From Thiomicrorhabdus sp. (GTDB lineage: Bacteria > Pseudomonadota > Gammaproteobacteria > Thiomicrospirales > Thiomicrospiraceae), in assembly GCF_963677875.1 (NCBI RefSeq), contig NZ_OY782566.1:434001-498000 (forward strand): a stretch of DNA of 64,000 bases. The letters run 5' to 3'. The translations under genes and the position numbers were made by a program. The notes beneath the pieces are model-generated. The model was given only the letters and a program-made list of their open reading frames with translations. It was not told the origin of the DNA and did no database searches. This document shows, piece by piece, positions 41,791-50,586 of the stretch (positions are counted from its first letter, which is position 1; every line of letters starts with the position of its first letter).

Positions 41791-43317
41791 ATGACTCCGC
41801 GATTGCAACTGAAACAGATCACCAAGGCCTTTCCCGGCTGTCTCGCTAACGACCGCGTCGATCTGAAAATTCAACCGGGCGAGATTCACGCTTTGCTCGG
41901 TGAAAACGGTGCCGGAAAGAGTACCCTGGTAAAAATGATTTACGGCCTGATGCAGCCGGATTCCGGTCAGATCTTCTGGCAGGGTGAAGAAATCACCATG
42001 CAGAATCCGAAAATGGCACGCAGTCTCGGGATCGGTATGGTCTTCCAGCACTTTTCACTTTTCGAAGCGATGACCGTGCTGGAAAACATCGCGGTCGGCA
42101 TGGATCAGGCAGTCGATCTGAAAACGCTCGAGAAACAGCTGGTAGAAATTTCCGCCGATTACGGTTTGCAGATCGATCCGCGCAAAGCGATCCATGATCT
42201 GTCGGTCGGTGAGCGCCAGAGGGTGGAAATTCTCCGCTGCCTGCTGCAGCAACCCAAGCTGCTGATTATGGACGAGCCGACTTCGGTACTGACGCCTCAA
42301 GAGGTCGAAAAATTATTCGTTACCTTGAAGCGCTTGGCATCTGAAGGTGTCTCTATTTTATATATCAGCCATAAACTGGACGAAATCAAAACTCTGTGTC
42401 ATAGCGCAACGATTTTGCGCGGCGGTCGCTTTATCGAAACCCTTAACCCGACGCAGGAAACTCCGGCCGCCATGGCCCAACGCATGGTCGGTGAGAAAAT
42501 CACCCCGCCGAAACGCACTGAAAAAACCGCTTACGGCAAAGAAATCATTCGCGTGCAAAATCTATCGGTTGAATCCGACCAACCGTTCGGCAACGATCTC
42601 AAGGAGATCAGCTTTCAGATTCGCGAAGGCGAAATTCTCGGCGTAGCCGGTATTGCCGGTAACGGTCAGACCGAACTGCTGGAAGCGCTTTCCGGAGAAG
42701 TCGACACCCCGATCGACAGCATTGTCATCCAGGGACGTCCAAGCGGGAATCTGCCGTCCAATCAACGACGTATGATCGGCATGGCTTACGTTCCCGAAGA
42801 GCGTCTCGGGCACGGGTCAGTACCGGACGAATCTTTGCACTCCAATGCCCTCTTGAGTGGCTACCAAGCCAAAAAACTTCTTAATCGCGGCTTTATCGAT
42901 CACAAAAAATGCAGCGATTACGCCAATCACATCTGCGACAAATACAAGGTCAAACAATCCGGCATCAACTCTGCCGCTAAAAGCCTATCCGGCGGAAATC
43001 TGCAGAAATTCATCGTCGGTCGTGAAATCGAACAGGGGCCCAGTCTGCTGATCGCCGCCCAGCCAACCTGGGGGGTCGATGCCGGTGCCGCCGCCGCCAT
43101 TCATCAATCGATTATCGATCTGGCGCAGAAAAACAGTGCCGTGCTGGTGCTGTCGCAAGATCTCGACGAGCTGTTTGCGATCTGCGATGCCATCTGTGTG
43201 ATCTATGAAGGACGCCTGTCGGCCACCTATCCGATTTCGGCGATCAGCCGCGAAGAGATCGGTTTGCTGATGGGCGGGATTACGCCGCACCTTTCAACCC
43301 CGGCACAAACAGCATAA
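41791..43317 (+). CDS. Purine/nucleoside ABC transporter ATPase (two ABC domains)
   Basis: The start at 41791 has AGGAG and gives 508 residues. The first ABC domain is intact (GENGAGKST, LSVGERQRVEIL, LLIMDEPTSVLT). The second has a degenerate Walker A (GIAGNGQTELL) but an LSGGNLQKFIVGRE signature. This is the pattern of NupA/RbsA-like importers for nucleosides and purines taken up with a BMP lipoprotein or periplasmic binding protein. The binding protein is presumably the BMP protein at 48471-49559, under the same regulator. Confidence 0.94.
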   Translation: MTPRLQLKQITKAFPGCLANDRVDLKIQPGEIHALLGENGAGKSTLVKMIYGLMQPDSGQIFWQGEEITMQNPKMARSLGIGMVFQHFSLFEAMTVLENIAVGMDQAVDLKTLEKQLVEISADYGLQIDPRKAIHDLSVGERQRVEILRCLLQQPKLLIMDEPTSVLTPQEVEKLFVTLKRLASEGVSILYISHKLDEIKTLCHSATILRGGRFIETLNPTQETPAAMAQRMVGEKITPPKRTEKTAYGKEIIRVQNLSVESDQPFGNDLKEISFQIREGEILGVAGIAGNGQTELLEALSGEVDTPIDSIVIQGRPSGNLPSNQRRMIGMAYVPEERLGHGSVPDESLHSNALLSGYQAKKLLNRGFIDHKKCSDYANHICDKYKVKQSGINSAAKSLSGGNLQKFIVGREIEQGPSLLIAAQPTWGVDAGAAAAIHQSIIDLAQKNSAVLVLSQDLDELFAICDAICVIYEGRLSATYPISAISREEIGLLMGGITPHLSTPAQTA

Positions 43318-43329
43318 GGAGCTTCGCTA

Positions 43330-44413
43330 ATGATATTGCTTAAACTCGAAGCGCGCAGTCAACCATCCGACAAGATGCGTTATCTCTCGCCGTTAATCGC
43401 GGTGGTGCTAACCCCTGCTCTCCGGAATCGTGCTGTTTTCCTTGATGGGTACCTCTCCGTGGGAAGGACTGTACGTTTTCTTTATCGAACCGGTCTCCAG
43501 CCTGTACGGTCTGGGCGAACTTGCCGTCAAGGCAACTCCGCTGATTCTGATTGCACTCGGCCTGTCGATCGGTTTTCGAGCCAATATCTGGAATATCGGT
43601 GCCGAAGGACAACTGATTATCGGCGCCATCTTCGGCGGCAGTCTGGCATTGTGGATCTACCCTGACGGCAACATCTGGCTGATCCCGTCGATGATCGTAT
43701 TCGGCGCCATCGGCGGCATGCTGTGGGCGGCAATTCCGGCACTTTTGAAGACCCGTTTTAATACCAATGAAATTCTTACCAGCCTGATGCTGACCTACGT
43801 CGCCATCCTGCTGCTTAATTATCTGGTAAATGGCCCTTTACGCGATCCTTCGGGTTATAACTTCCCGGAATCGCGCATGTTTCAGGACGCGGCGCTCCTG
43901 CCGATCTTACTGGAAGGCACGCGCTTGAATCTGGGGAGCCTGGTGACGCTGATGATTCTGATCGGCCTGTGGGTCATGCTGTCGAAAACCCTGATCGGTT
44001 TTCAGATTCGCGTGGTCGGGCAAGCGCCGGATGCCGCCAAATACGCCGGTTTCAATCATAAGAAAATTATCTGGTTCAGCTTGATGCTCAGTGGCGGGCT
44101 CGCCGGAATTGCCGGAATGATGGAAGTCTCCGGCCCGATCGGTCAGATCTTACCGTCGATCTCTCCGGGCTACGGCTTTACGGCGATTATCGTCGCCTTT
44201 CTTGGCCGATTGCATCCGCTCGGGATACTTTTTGCCGGACTGATCATGGCGATCTCTTATCTCGGTGGAGAATCGGCGCAGATTTCGCTCGGTCTGCCAA
44301 TGGCTTTGACCGGGGTTTTCCAAGGCTTATTACTGTTCTTCCTGCTGGCAGCCGATGTACTGATCCGTTATCGCATTGTCATCGCGTTTAAATCCAAAGC
44401 GGCTCAAGTTTAA
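43330..44413 (+). pseudogene. Purine/nucleoside ABC permease 1, frame broken by one base
   Basis: The N-terminus MILLKLEARSQPSDKMRYLS continues as IAVVLT and then loses frame. The remaining 327 residues are read one frame over (LFSLMGTSPWEGLYVFFIEP, VKATPLILIALGLSIGFRAN, IWNIGAEGQL). Removing one C from the CCCC at 43412-43415 restores ...AVVLTLLSGIVLFSLMG and a full-length BmpD/YufP-type permease. The neighbouring genes are intact and the rest of this gene is well preserved, so a sequencing or assembly error is more likely than real decay. If real, the importer would lose one of its two permeases. TAAGGAG precedes the ATG. Confidence 0.85.
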
Positions 44414-44425
44414 AAGGAATTTTTT

Positions 44426-45352
44426 ATGGCATTGAATCCTGAAGTTATGGCTTTGATAATCGTCACCATTATCGGTGCAGCGACACCGCTGCTGCTGGCG
44501 GCGCTCGGCGAACTGATCGCGGAAAAATCCGGCGTCCTCAATCTGGGGCTGGAAGGCATGATGATCATGGGCGCGGTCATCGCGTTTATGACCGTACATA
44601 ACACCGGCAGCGCCACCCTCGGCATTCTGGCCGGTATCCTCGCCGGCATGGGTATGGCGCTGATCTTCGCTTTCCTGACCCTCAGTCTGCAATCCAATCA
44701 GGTTGCAACCGGTCTGGCACTGACCATTTTCGGCCTCGGTCTCAGCGCCCTGCTGGGGAGGGAATATGTCGGGATTGCCTACAGCGGTTTGCCGAAACTG
44801 GATCTGCCGGTTTTGAGCGAACTGCCGTTTTTCGGCAAGGTGCTGTTCAGCCACGATATCCTGATTTATTTTTCACTGTTTATGGTTTTCGCCACCTTCT
44901 ATTTCCTCAATCGCACCCGTTCCGGCCTCATTCTGCGTGCCGTCGGCGAATCGCACGATGCGGCGCACTCCATCGGCTATCCGGTTATTGCCATCCGCTA
45001 TATGGCAGTACTTTATGGCGGCGCCATGAGCGGTCTGGCTGGCGCTTATCTGTCGCTCTCCTATTCACCGATGTGGGCCGATAATATGACCGCCGGTCGA
45101 GGCTGGATTGCGCTGGCACTGGTGGTATTTGCCATGTGGATGCCGTCGCGAGTGCTGCTCGGTGCCTATATGTTCGGCGGAATCACCATTCTACAGTTGC
45201 ACGGTCAGGGAATGGGGATCGCCATTCCGTCGGAATTCTTCTCGATGCTGCCGTATCTGGCAACCATTATCGTACTGGTCATTATTTCCCGACAGAGCAG
45301 TGCCACCCTGGCACCGGCCAGCTTGGGGAAACCGTTCCATCCGACCCACTAA
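44426..45352 (+). CDS. Purine/nucleoside ABC permease 2
   Basis: The 308-residue membrane protein has ~8-9 helices, with AALGELIAEKSGVLNLGLEGMM near the N-terminus and LRAVGESHDAAHSIGYPVIAIRYMAV in the coupling region. Both are typical of the YufQ/BmpC-type partner permease. It lies 12 nt after permease 1 and ends the operon that begins at uraH. Confidence 0.93.
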   Translation: MALNPEVMALIIVTIIGAATPLLLAALGELIAEKSGVLNLGLEGMMIMGAVIAFMTVHNTGSATLGILAGILAGMGMALIFAFLTLSLQSNQVATGLALTIFGLGLSALLGREYVGIAYSGLPKLDLPVLSELPFFGKVLFSHDILIYFSLFMVFATFYFLNRTRSGLILRAVGESHDAAHSIGYPVIAIRYMAVLYGGAMSGLAGAYLSLSYSPMWADNMTAGRGWIALALVVFAMWMPSRVLLGAYMFGGITILQLHGQGMGIAIPSEFFSMLPYLATIIVLVIISRQSSATLAPASLGKPFHPTH

Positions 45353-45374
45353 CGTCATTGAACAACAACCAATC

Positions 45375-45394
45375 AACCCGCCCCGGCGGGTTTC
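45375..45394 (+). terminator. Terminator of the uraH-transporter operon
   Basis: AACCCGCC and GGCGGGTT form a GC-rich stem with a tight CC loop, followed by TTTC and a later T run. It just touches the 3' end of the convergent metallo-hydrolase gene. Confidence 0.75.
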
Positions 45395-46504
45395 ATGGGG
45401 ATTTTTCCGCCGTCGTCGCTGGGATTACATCTTGCTTCCACCAGATCTCCGGTGTCTCTGGTGCCTGAATGCGGATAATCTCCCCCATTATCGGAAAACT
45501 TACCGGTACATCCGCTTGTTCGGCCGCTTTTGAAATGCGTTCAAAAGGCTCTTTCCAAGGATGCGTGGAAAGCTTAAAGCTGCCGTTATGAATCGGAAAC
45601 AGCCATTTGCCGCCGAGATCAAGATGAGCTTGGACGGTTTCTTCCGGCATCATGTGAATTTTTTGCCATCTCGGGTTATAGGCGCCGTTTTCCAGAAACG
45701 TCATATCAAACGGTCCGAAGCGCTTTCCAATCTCTGCAAAACCGTCGAAATAGCCACTGTCGGCACCAAAAAACAGATTAAATTGCGCGCTGGAAATCAC
45801 CCAGGAAGCCCAGAGGGTTTTATTGCGATCAAAGATTCCCCGGCCGGAAAAATGCTGTGCAGGAGTGGCAGTAATCGTCAGCGACCGGTCTTGCGCCTGC
45901 TCCCACCAATCCAGCTCAGTAACTTGCGAGGGCTCGAATCCCAGTGCCAGAAGATGCGACTTGATTCCCAGAGTGGTATAGACATGACCGATTCGGTCTT
46001 TAAGAGCGCGTAATGTCGGCTCATCGAGATGATCATAGTGATTGTGAGAGAGGATCAGAATATCGATAAACGGCATTTCTTCAAGAGAGATCGGCATCTC
46101 GTGAAAACGTTTCGGCCCGAAGAAAGAAAACCGGCGAGGTTCTTTCGGAAAAAACCGGATCGGTCAAAACAAAACGATGATCCAGACGCATCAGCAAAGT
46201 CGAATGGGCAAAGCGCACGACGGAACCGTCCGGCATGGCCAGTAAATCATCCCCGCTCAATTTCTGCACCGGAATCTGGCCGCTTTCAGGTTCCAGTCCT
46301 TTCGTATCCTGCACGAACAGTTGCCACATAATCTTGACGGTTTCGCCAAAACCGATCTCCTGCGTATCCATGGCACTGGCAAACACCCCGTCCTGATAAA
46401 AGGAAGCGCTGTAGCGCGGATCGACTTCGCGATTGGCGCAACCACTCAAGATCACGGGCGCTAGACTCAAGGCAAAGATTCGTTGACAGAGTTTTTTTCA
46501 TCAT
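45393..46504 (-). pseudogene. Metallo-beta-lactamase-fold lipoprotein, two frameshifts
   Basis: Three frames together give one protein of the NAPE-PLD/RomA-like zinc hydrolase family. They are a start ATGATGAAAAAAA, a lipoprotein signal ending APVILSGC with ...VLTDPVFSERTSPVFF, and FHEMPISLEEM...ILILSHNHYDHLDEP...ENGAYNPRWQ...FPIHNGSFKLSTHPW. The zinc ligands HxHxDH are intact. Frame is lost at a T7/A7 run (46492-46498) right after the start codons, and again in the run at 46120-46130. Deleting one base at each place restores a single gene. Two homopolymer gains in an otherwise intact sequence suggest sequence error. No link to purines is evident. Confidence 0.8.
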
Positions 46505-46680
46505 AAAGTTATCCAGAAGTTTTAAATTCCATTCCGTGATCATAAACAGAAAACAGACAATCGCGAAGCACCGTTTCTACGATTGTTTTGCCTGAATCTC
46601 CAAAAACGCTTCCATTTGGCTGCTGTTTCGAGCAGACAAGCGCAATCATCTGGTCGTTAAACCGCGTCAATTTCAATGTT

Positions 46681-46851
46681 TCAATGATCGGCAATATGCA
46701 AGAAACCCAAGAGGTGGTGAACTACTGCGCGGATAACAAAGTCTTACCGCAGATCCAGATCATCAAGGCCGAACAGGTCAATGAAGCCTGGAAAAACGTG
46801 GTCGATAAAAAGGCGCGTTACCGCTATGTGATCGATGCTTCTAGCATTTAA
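46681..46851 (+). pseudogene. C-terminal remnant of a zinc alcohol dehydrogenase (YahK type)
   Basis: About 55 residues, MIGNMQETQEVVNYCADNKV followed by IEV-like IQIIKAEQVNEAW and ARYRYVIDASSI, match the C-terminal end of the cinnamyl/YahK-type alcohol dehydrogenases. No upstream coenzyme or zinc domain is present in any frame, so this is a fragment left by deletion or rearrangement. Confidence 0.65.
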
Positions 46852-46935
46852 CACGCCTCATTAGGCTTGACTGCCCGCCACCGGAGTCGTCGGCAAAACA
46901 CTTTTTCAATTCAGGAAAAGGGGTCACGGAAACAG

Positions 46936-46960
46936 AAAAAGGGGCTGGAATCAGCCCCTT
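46936..46960 (-). terminator. Terminator of the purine permease gene
   Basis: AAGGGGCTG (46939-46947) and CAGCCCCTT (46952-46960) form a 9-bp stem with a GAAT loop. On the minus strand TTTTT continues after it. Confidence 0.9.
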
Positions 46961-46988
46961 GGCAGGATAGCGTAAATCGTTAAGACAA

Positions 46989-48350
46989 CTAAGCGGCAGC
47001 TTCAACCTTCGCGTCTTTCTTTTCCGGAAGCAACAGGCTGAGAGTAATCGCCGTCAAGCCTCCTAAAGTCACCGCAGAACCAAATACATTCTGCACCAGT
47101 TTCGGCATTTCACCCAACACCGCCGGATTGGCGGCAACACCGAGTCCGGCGCCGAACGAAACCGCCATGATCAACAGCTTGCGTCGATCAAGTTCTTCGT
47201 TGGAAAGAATCTTGACGCCGGCAGCGGCCACCGTTCCGAAGAGTACCAGCGTTGCTCCGCCCAGCACCGGTTTCGGCATTTCCTGGAGAACGCCTCCAAT
47301 GACCGGGAACAGACCGAGAATCAGGAAGATTCCGGCAACGAAATAGGCCACATATCGACTGGCAACGCCGGTCAGCTGAATCACACCGTTATTCTGGCTG
47401 AAAGTCGTATTCGGGAAAGTATTCAGAGCCGAAGCAATCAACGAGTTCACTCCGTCACCCAACACCCCGCCTTTGACACGGCTGTAATACAAATCCCCTT
47501 TAATCGGCTGTTTGGAGAAAATTGAATTAGCGGTTAAATCGCCGGTGGTTTCGATCGCGGTGATCAGATAAATGATCGCCACCGGAATGAAAGCCCCCCA
47601 GTCGAAGGAGAAGCCGTATTTAAACGGAATCGGAATATTGATCACCGGCAGACTCGCCAGCTTGTCAAAAGAGACTTTCCCCATAAACATCGCGACAATA
47701 AAACCAACCGCCAGACCGATGATGATCGACGACAAACGTACCCATTCGTTTTTGGAACGGTTAAGGGTGATAATCACCGCAAGCACCAGCACGCCGAGCC
47801 CGAGATTTTCCGGACTACCGAAATCCGGCGCTTTGAAGCCACCGGCCAGATCGGTAATGCCGACCTTGATCAGGCTGACCCCGATGATGGTGATCACAAT
47901 ACCGGTTACCAGAGGCGTGATGATGCTTTTCAGTTTGTGGATAAACTGGCTGAGGACGATTTCAACGAAGGCACCGAAAAACGCCACACCGAAAATCAAC
48001 GACAGAATTTCGTCCGGGCCGCCGCCCTTGGCCTTGGCAATAAAACCGGCCGCCAGAATGGAACTCAGAAAGGCAAAGCTGGTTCCCTGCACGCAAAGCA
48101 TCCCTGCACCGATGCCCATCGGGCGGCGCGCCTGGATAAAGGTAGCGATACCGGAAACAATCAGCGCCATACTGATTAAATACGGAATATTCGACCCCAA
48201 CCCCAAAACACCGCCGATGATCAGTGTCGGAGTAATGATCCCGACAAAACTGGCCAACACATGCTGCAAGGCCGCAAACATCGACTCCTTGACCGGCGGT
48301 CTATCATCCAGATGATAGATCAGATCGGATGTCTCATTTGATTGACTCAT
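46989..48350 (-). CDS. NCS2-family xanthine/uric acid permease
   Basis: The 453-residue inner-membrane protein has ~12-14 helices. Its NCS2 motifs are QHVLASFVGIITPTLIIGG, the central YLITAIETTGDLTANS with substrate-binding Glu, and GLGVAANPAVLGEMPKLVQNVF. NCS2 members carry xanthine, urate or uracil with protons; the ETTGD motif favours the xanthine/urate branch. It is the third gene after the Tsx-like channel and the BMP protein, so all would respond to the GntR-type operator at 50394. The 120-nt gap before it holds no operator. Confidence 0.92.
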   Translation of the reverse strand: MSQSNETSDLIYHLDDRPPVKESMFAALQHVLASFVGIITPTLIIGGVLGLGSNIPYLISMALIVSGIATFIQARRPMGIGAGMLCVQGTSFAFLSSILAAGFIAKAKGGGPDEILSLIFGVAFFGAFVEIVLSQFIHKLKSIITPLVTGIVITIIGVSLIKVGITDLAGGFKAPDFGSPENLGLGVLVLAVIITLNRSKNEWVRLSSIIIGLAVGFIVAMFMGKVSFDKLASLPVINIPIPFKYGFSFDWGAFIPVAIIYLITAIETTGDLTANSIFSKQPIKGDLYYSRVKGGVLGDGVNSLIASALNTFPNTTFSQNNGVIQLTGVASRYVAYFVAGIFLILGLFPVIGGVLQEMPKPVLGGATLVLFGTVAAAGVKILSNEELDRRKLLIMAVSFGAGLGVAANPAVLGEMPKLVQNVFGSAVTLGGLTAITLSLLLPEKKDAKVEAAA

Positions 48351-48470
48351 AACGACTCTCCATTAAGCTATTAAAAGCTTGCTTTTCAGTCCAAGGCGCC
48401 GTAAACACTTTGAACCGAGTAGATGCGCCCTTCCGTCGGAAAGGCGTTTAACAGTTCGAAAAACAGTTGC

Positions 48471-49559
48471 TTACTGAGGCAGGGTTCCATCAACCCCTTG
48501 CACATACCAGTTCATCCCCAGTAACTCACCGTCAGGCAGAACCTTTCCTTCCTCAACCCGTAACTTACCGGATTGATCCTTAATCGGCCCCTGGAAAGGA
48601 TGGACGGCACCGCTCTTGATGTCGTCAATGGTTTTTTCCGCCATTGCCACCACATCCTCAGGCACAAAATCCGCAAACTTGCCGATCCCAACCATACCGG
48701 ATTTGATTCCACCCCAAGTGTCATCCTGCTTCCAGGTACCTTCCATGGTTTCCTTGGTTTTCTGGATGTAGTAACCGCTCCAGTCGTCGATAATCGCACT
48801 GATATGCGCTTTCGGCGCAAAAGCACTCATATCCGAAGCCTGCCCGACGGCATAGACCCCACGCTGCTCGGCCACCTGCAACGGTGCCGGCGAGTCGGTG
48901 TGTTGCATGACAACATCCGCTCCCTGATCAATCAGAGCCTTGGCGGCATCGCCCTCTTTACCCGGATCGTACCAGCTGTTTACCCATACGACCTTGACTG
49001 TCGCATCCGGATTCACGGAATGCAATCCCTGAACCGTTGCGTTAATGCCGCGCACCACTTCGGGAATCGGGAAAGAAGCGATATAACCGATCACGTTTGA
49101 TTTGGTCATCTTGCCGGCAACCTGCCCCATTACATAGCGCCCTTCATAAAAACGCGCACTGTAGATTCCGACATTCGGCGCGGTTTTATACCCGGTCGCA
49201 TGCTCAAAATGCACCTTCGGAAAACGCTTGGCCACTTTCAATGTCGGGTTCATAAAGCCGAATGAAGTCGTAAAAATCAGATCGTGACCGGTTGCTGCCA
49301 GCTTACGAACCACACGTTCCGCATCGGCGCCTTCGGCGACCTTTTCGACATAAGTGGTTTTAACCTGATCGCCGAAGGCTTTTTCCACTGCCAGACGTCC
49401 TTGATCATGCTGGTAACTCCAGCCGTGATCCCCAATCGGTCCGACATAAACAAAGCCGACTTTCAACGGATCCGCCGCCAGGCTTGCCGAAGAGAGACTC
49501 AAGCCGAACACCGCCGCCAGGACAGACAGAAAAGGTTTAACAAATTGTCTTCGATTCAT
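48471..49559 (-). CDS. BMP-family substrate-binding protein for purines/nucleosides
   Basis: The start at 49559 has GGAGA and gives 362 residues with a signal peptide (RRQFVKPFLSVLAAVFGLSL, cleaved near ASLAADP). The BMP/PnrA body begins KVGFVYVGPIGDHGWSYQHD and has EGADAERVVRKLAATGHDLI, FEHATGYKTAPNVGIYSARF and HTDSPAPLQVAEQRGVYAVG. These proteins bind purine nucleosides or bases for the two-ABC-domain importer. The matching ATPase and permeases lie in the uraH operon, so the importer is split between two units sharing one regulator. Confidence 0.92.
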   Translation of the reverse strand: MNRRQFVKPFLSVLAAVFGLSLSSASLAADPLKVGFVYVGPIGDHGWSYQHDQGRLAVEKAFGDQVKTTYVEKVAEGADAERVVRKLAATGHDLIFTTSFGFMNPTLKVAKRFPKVHFEHATGYKTAPNVGIYSARFYEGRYVMGQVAGKMTKSNVIGYIASFPIPEVVRGINATVQGLHSVNPDATVKVVWVNSWYDPGKEGDAAKALIDQGADVVMQHTDSPAPLQVAEQRGVYAVGQASDMSAFAPKAHISAIIDDWSGYYIQKTKETMEGTWKQDDTWGGIKSGMVGIGKFADFVPEDVVAMAEKTIDDIKSGAVHPFQGPIKDQSGKLRVEEGKVLPDGELLGMNWYVQGVDGTLPQ

Positions 49560-49573
49560 GTCCGGTCTCCGGC

Positions 49574-50347
49574 TTAAAAGGTCCATTTAACGGTCAGCTG
49601 CGGAACACCTTCGTCATCGACGCCCTTCTGACCGAATTTATTTTTCCAGTACATATACTCAATTCCGGCATACAGCTGTTTCGGCGCCCCCCACAAATCG
49701 CCGACGTCCATCAGAAGACGAGGCTGGGCAACAATATTGTCTTCCGTCTTGCCGACCTCTTTTTCCGCCCAGGCGTAGTCAAGGAAACCTTCAAACAACC
49801 AGTTGGTATAACCGATTGAGAACGGAGCCATCCACACCAAGGTCACCTGCGGAGCAGAACTGACTTCACCGGGAAAATTCGAATTTTCACTGTAACGGTT
49901 ATAGATATTTACCTTGGCAACCGGAACACCGGGAATATCCAGATCAAAACCGAAACCGAACAGCTTGGCATTGGTCACTTCGCCAAATTCCCAGGTTGCG
50001 GCAAGACTGACATCCTTCACAAAACCGAAAGACAGATCTTTGCCACTGATCTTGCCCAGCGACAGACGCGGAGAAAACTCACCATAAAAACCCGATGACG
50101 GATTGTTCGGCTCACTGATGTCAAAGAAAAAGAAGTTATCGCCGTATTTCCAACCATCGGCATGCTCCAGTGTCACTGTTGTTTGGTCATAATCGGCGTT
50201 GGTAAACGCATTTTTGTAATCGGTTCCACTGTGCATTAAAAAACTGGTCGAACTCCAAATCGCGGCCTGCGAAGCGGAAGAAACAGCCAGCATAGCCCCC
50301 AAAGCGACGCCGGAAATCAAAGAAGAAGGTTTCATTTTCGTTGACAT
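49574..50347 (-). CDS. Tsx-like nucleoside channel of the outer membrane
   Basis: The start at 50347 gives 257 residues with a signal peptide (SLISGVALGAMLAVSSASQA). A 12-stranded barrel follows: WSSTSFLMHSGTDYKNAF, EHADGWKYGDNFFFFDISEP, and YAGIEYMYWKNKFG, ending VPQLTVKWTF with terminal Phe. WKYGDNFFF is the Tsx-family signature, so nucleosides or purines are the expected cargo. An ATG two codons upstream (50353) is an alternative start. It is the first gene of the unit Tsx, BMP, permease. Confidence 0.88.
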   Translation of the reverse strand: MSTKMKPSSLISGVALGAMLAVSSASQAAIWSSTSFLMHSGTDYKNAFTNADYDQTTVTLEHADGWKYGDNFFFFDISEPNNPSSGFYGEFSPRLSLGKISGKDLSFGFVKDVSLAATWEFGEVTNAKLFGFGFDLDIPGVPVAKVNIYNRYSENSNFPGEVSSAPQVTLVWMAPFSIGYTNWLFEGFLDYAWAEKEVGKTEDNIVAQPRLLMDVGDLWGAPKQLYAGIEYMYWKNKFGQKGVDDEGVPQLTVKWTF

Positions 50348-50393
50348 GTTCATTATTCCTTTATAACCCTTAACGTTAAAACATGTGTACATA

Positions 50394-50405
50394 ATTGTAT
50401 ACAAT
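50394..50405. promoter_or_regulatory. GntR-type operator, Tsx-BMP-permease unit (proximal)
   Basis: Perfect ATTGTATACAAT, 47 bp before the Tsx-like start. A degenerate neighbour ATGTGTACAT lies at 50382-50391, suggesting side-by-side binding. Confidence 0.82.
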
Positions 50406-50565
50406 AAACATATTCAAGGTATGCAATTTAAATGCCAACTCAAAAGAACTGCGTTAAAAACTCCTATTTTCAATGATTTTTCAATAAGTTAATAAAAAAT
50501 TCATACTGCATTGATCAGAGCTGTACACTCTAGAAACGATTTTACCTGCACCAATTAAAACAATA

Positions 50566-50577
50566 ATTGCATACAAT
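50566..50577. promoter_or_regulatory. GntR-type operator, Tsx-BMP-permease unit (distal)
   Basis: ATTGCATACAAT, one mismatch from the palindrome, ~160 bp upstream of the proximal site and 9 bp past the stop of the deaminase gene. Two sites at this spacing could allow looping. Confidence 0.65.
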
Positions 50578-50586
50578 ACTGTGCAA

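Noticed and set aside
46509..46694. 61-residue minus-strand open frame upstream of the metallo-hydrolase
   Set aside because: No motif or ribosome site. It overlaps the opposite-strand dehydrogenase remnant region.
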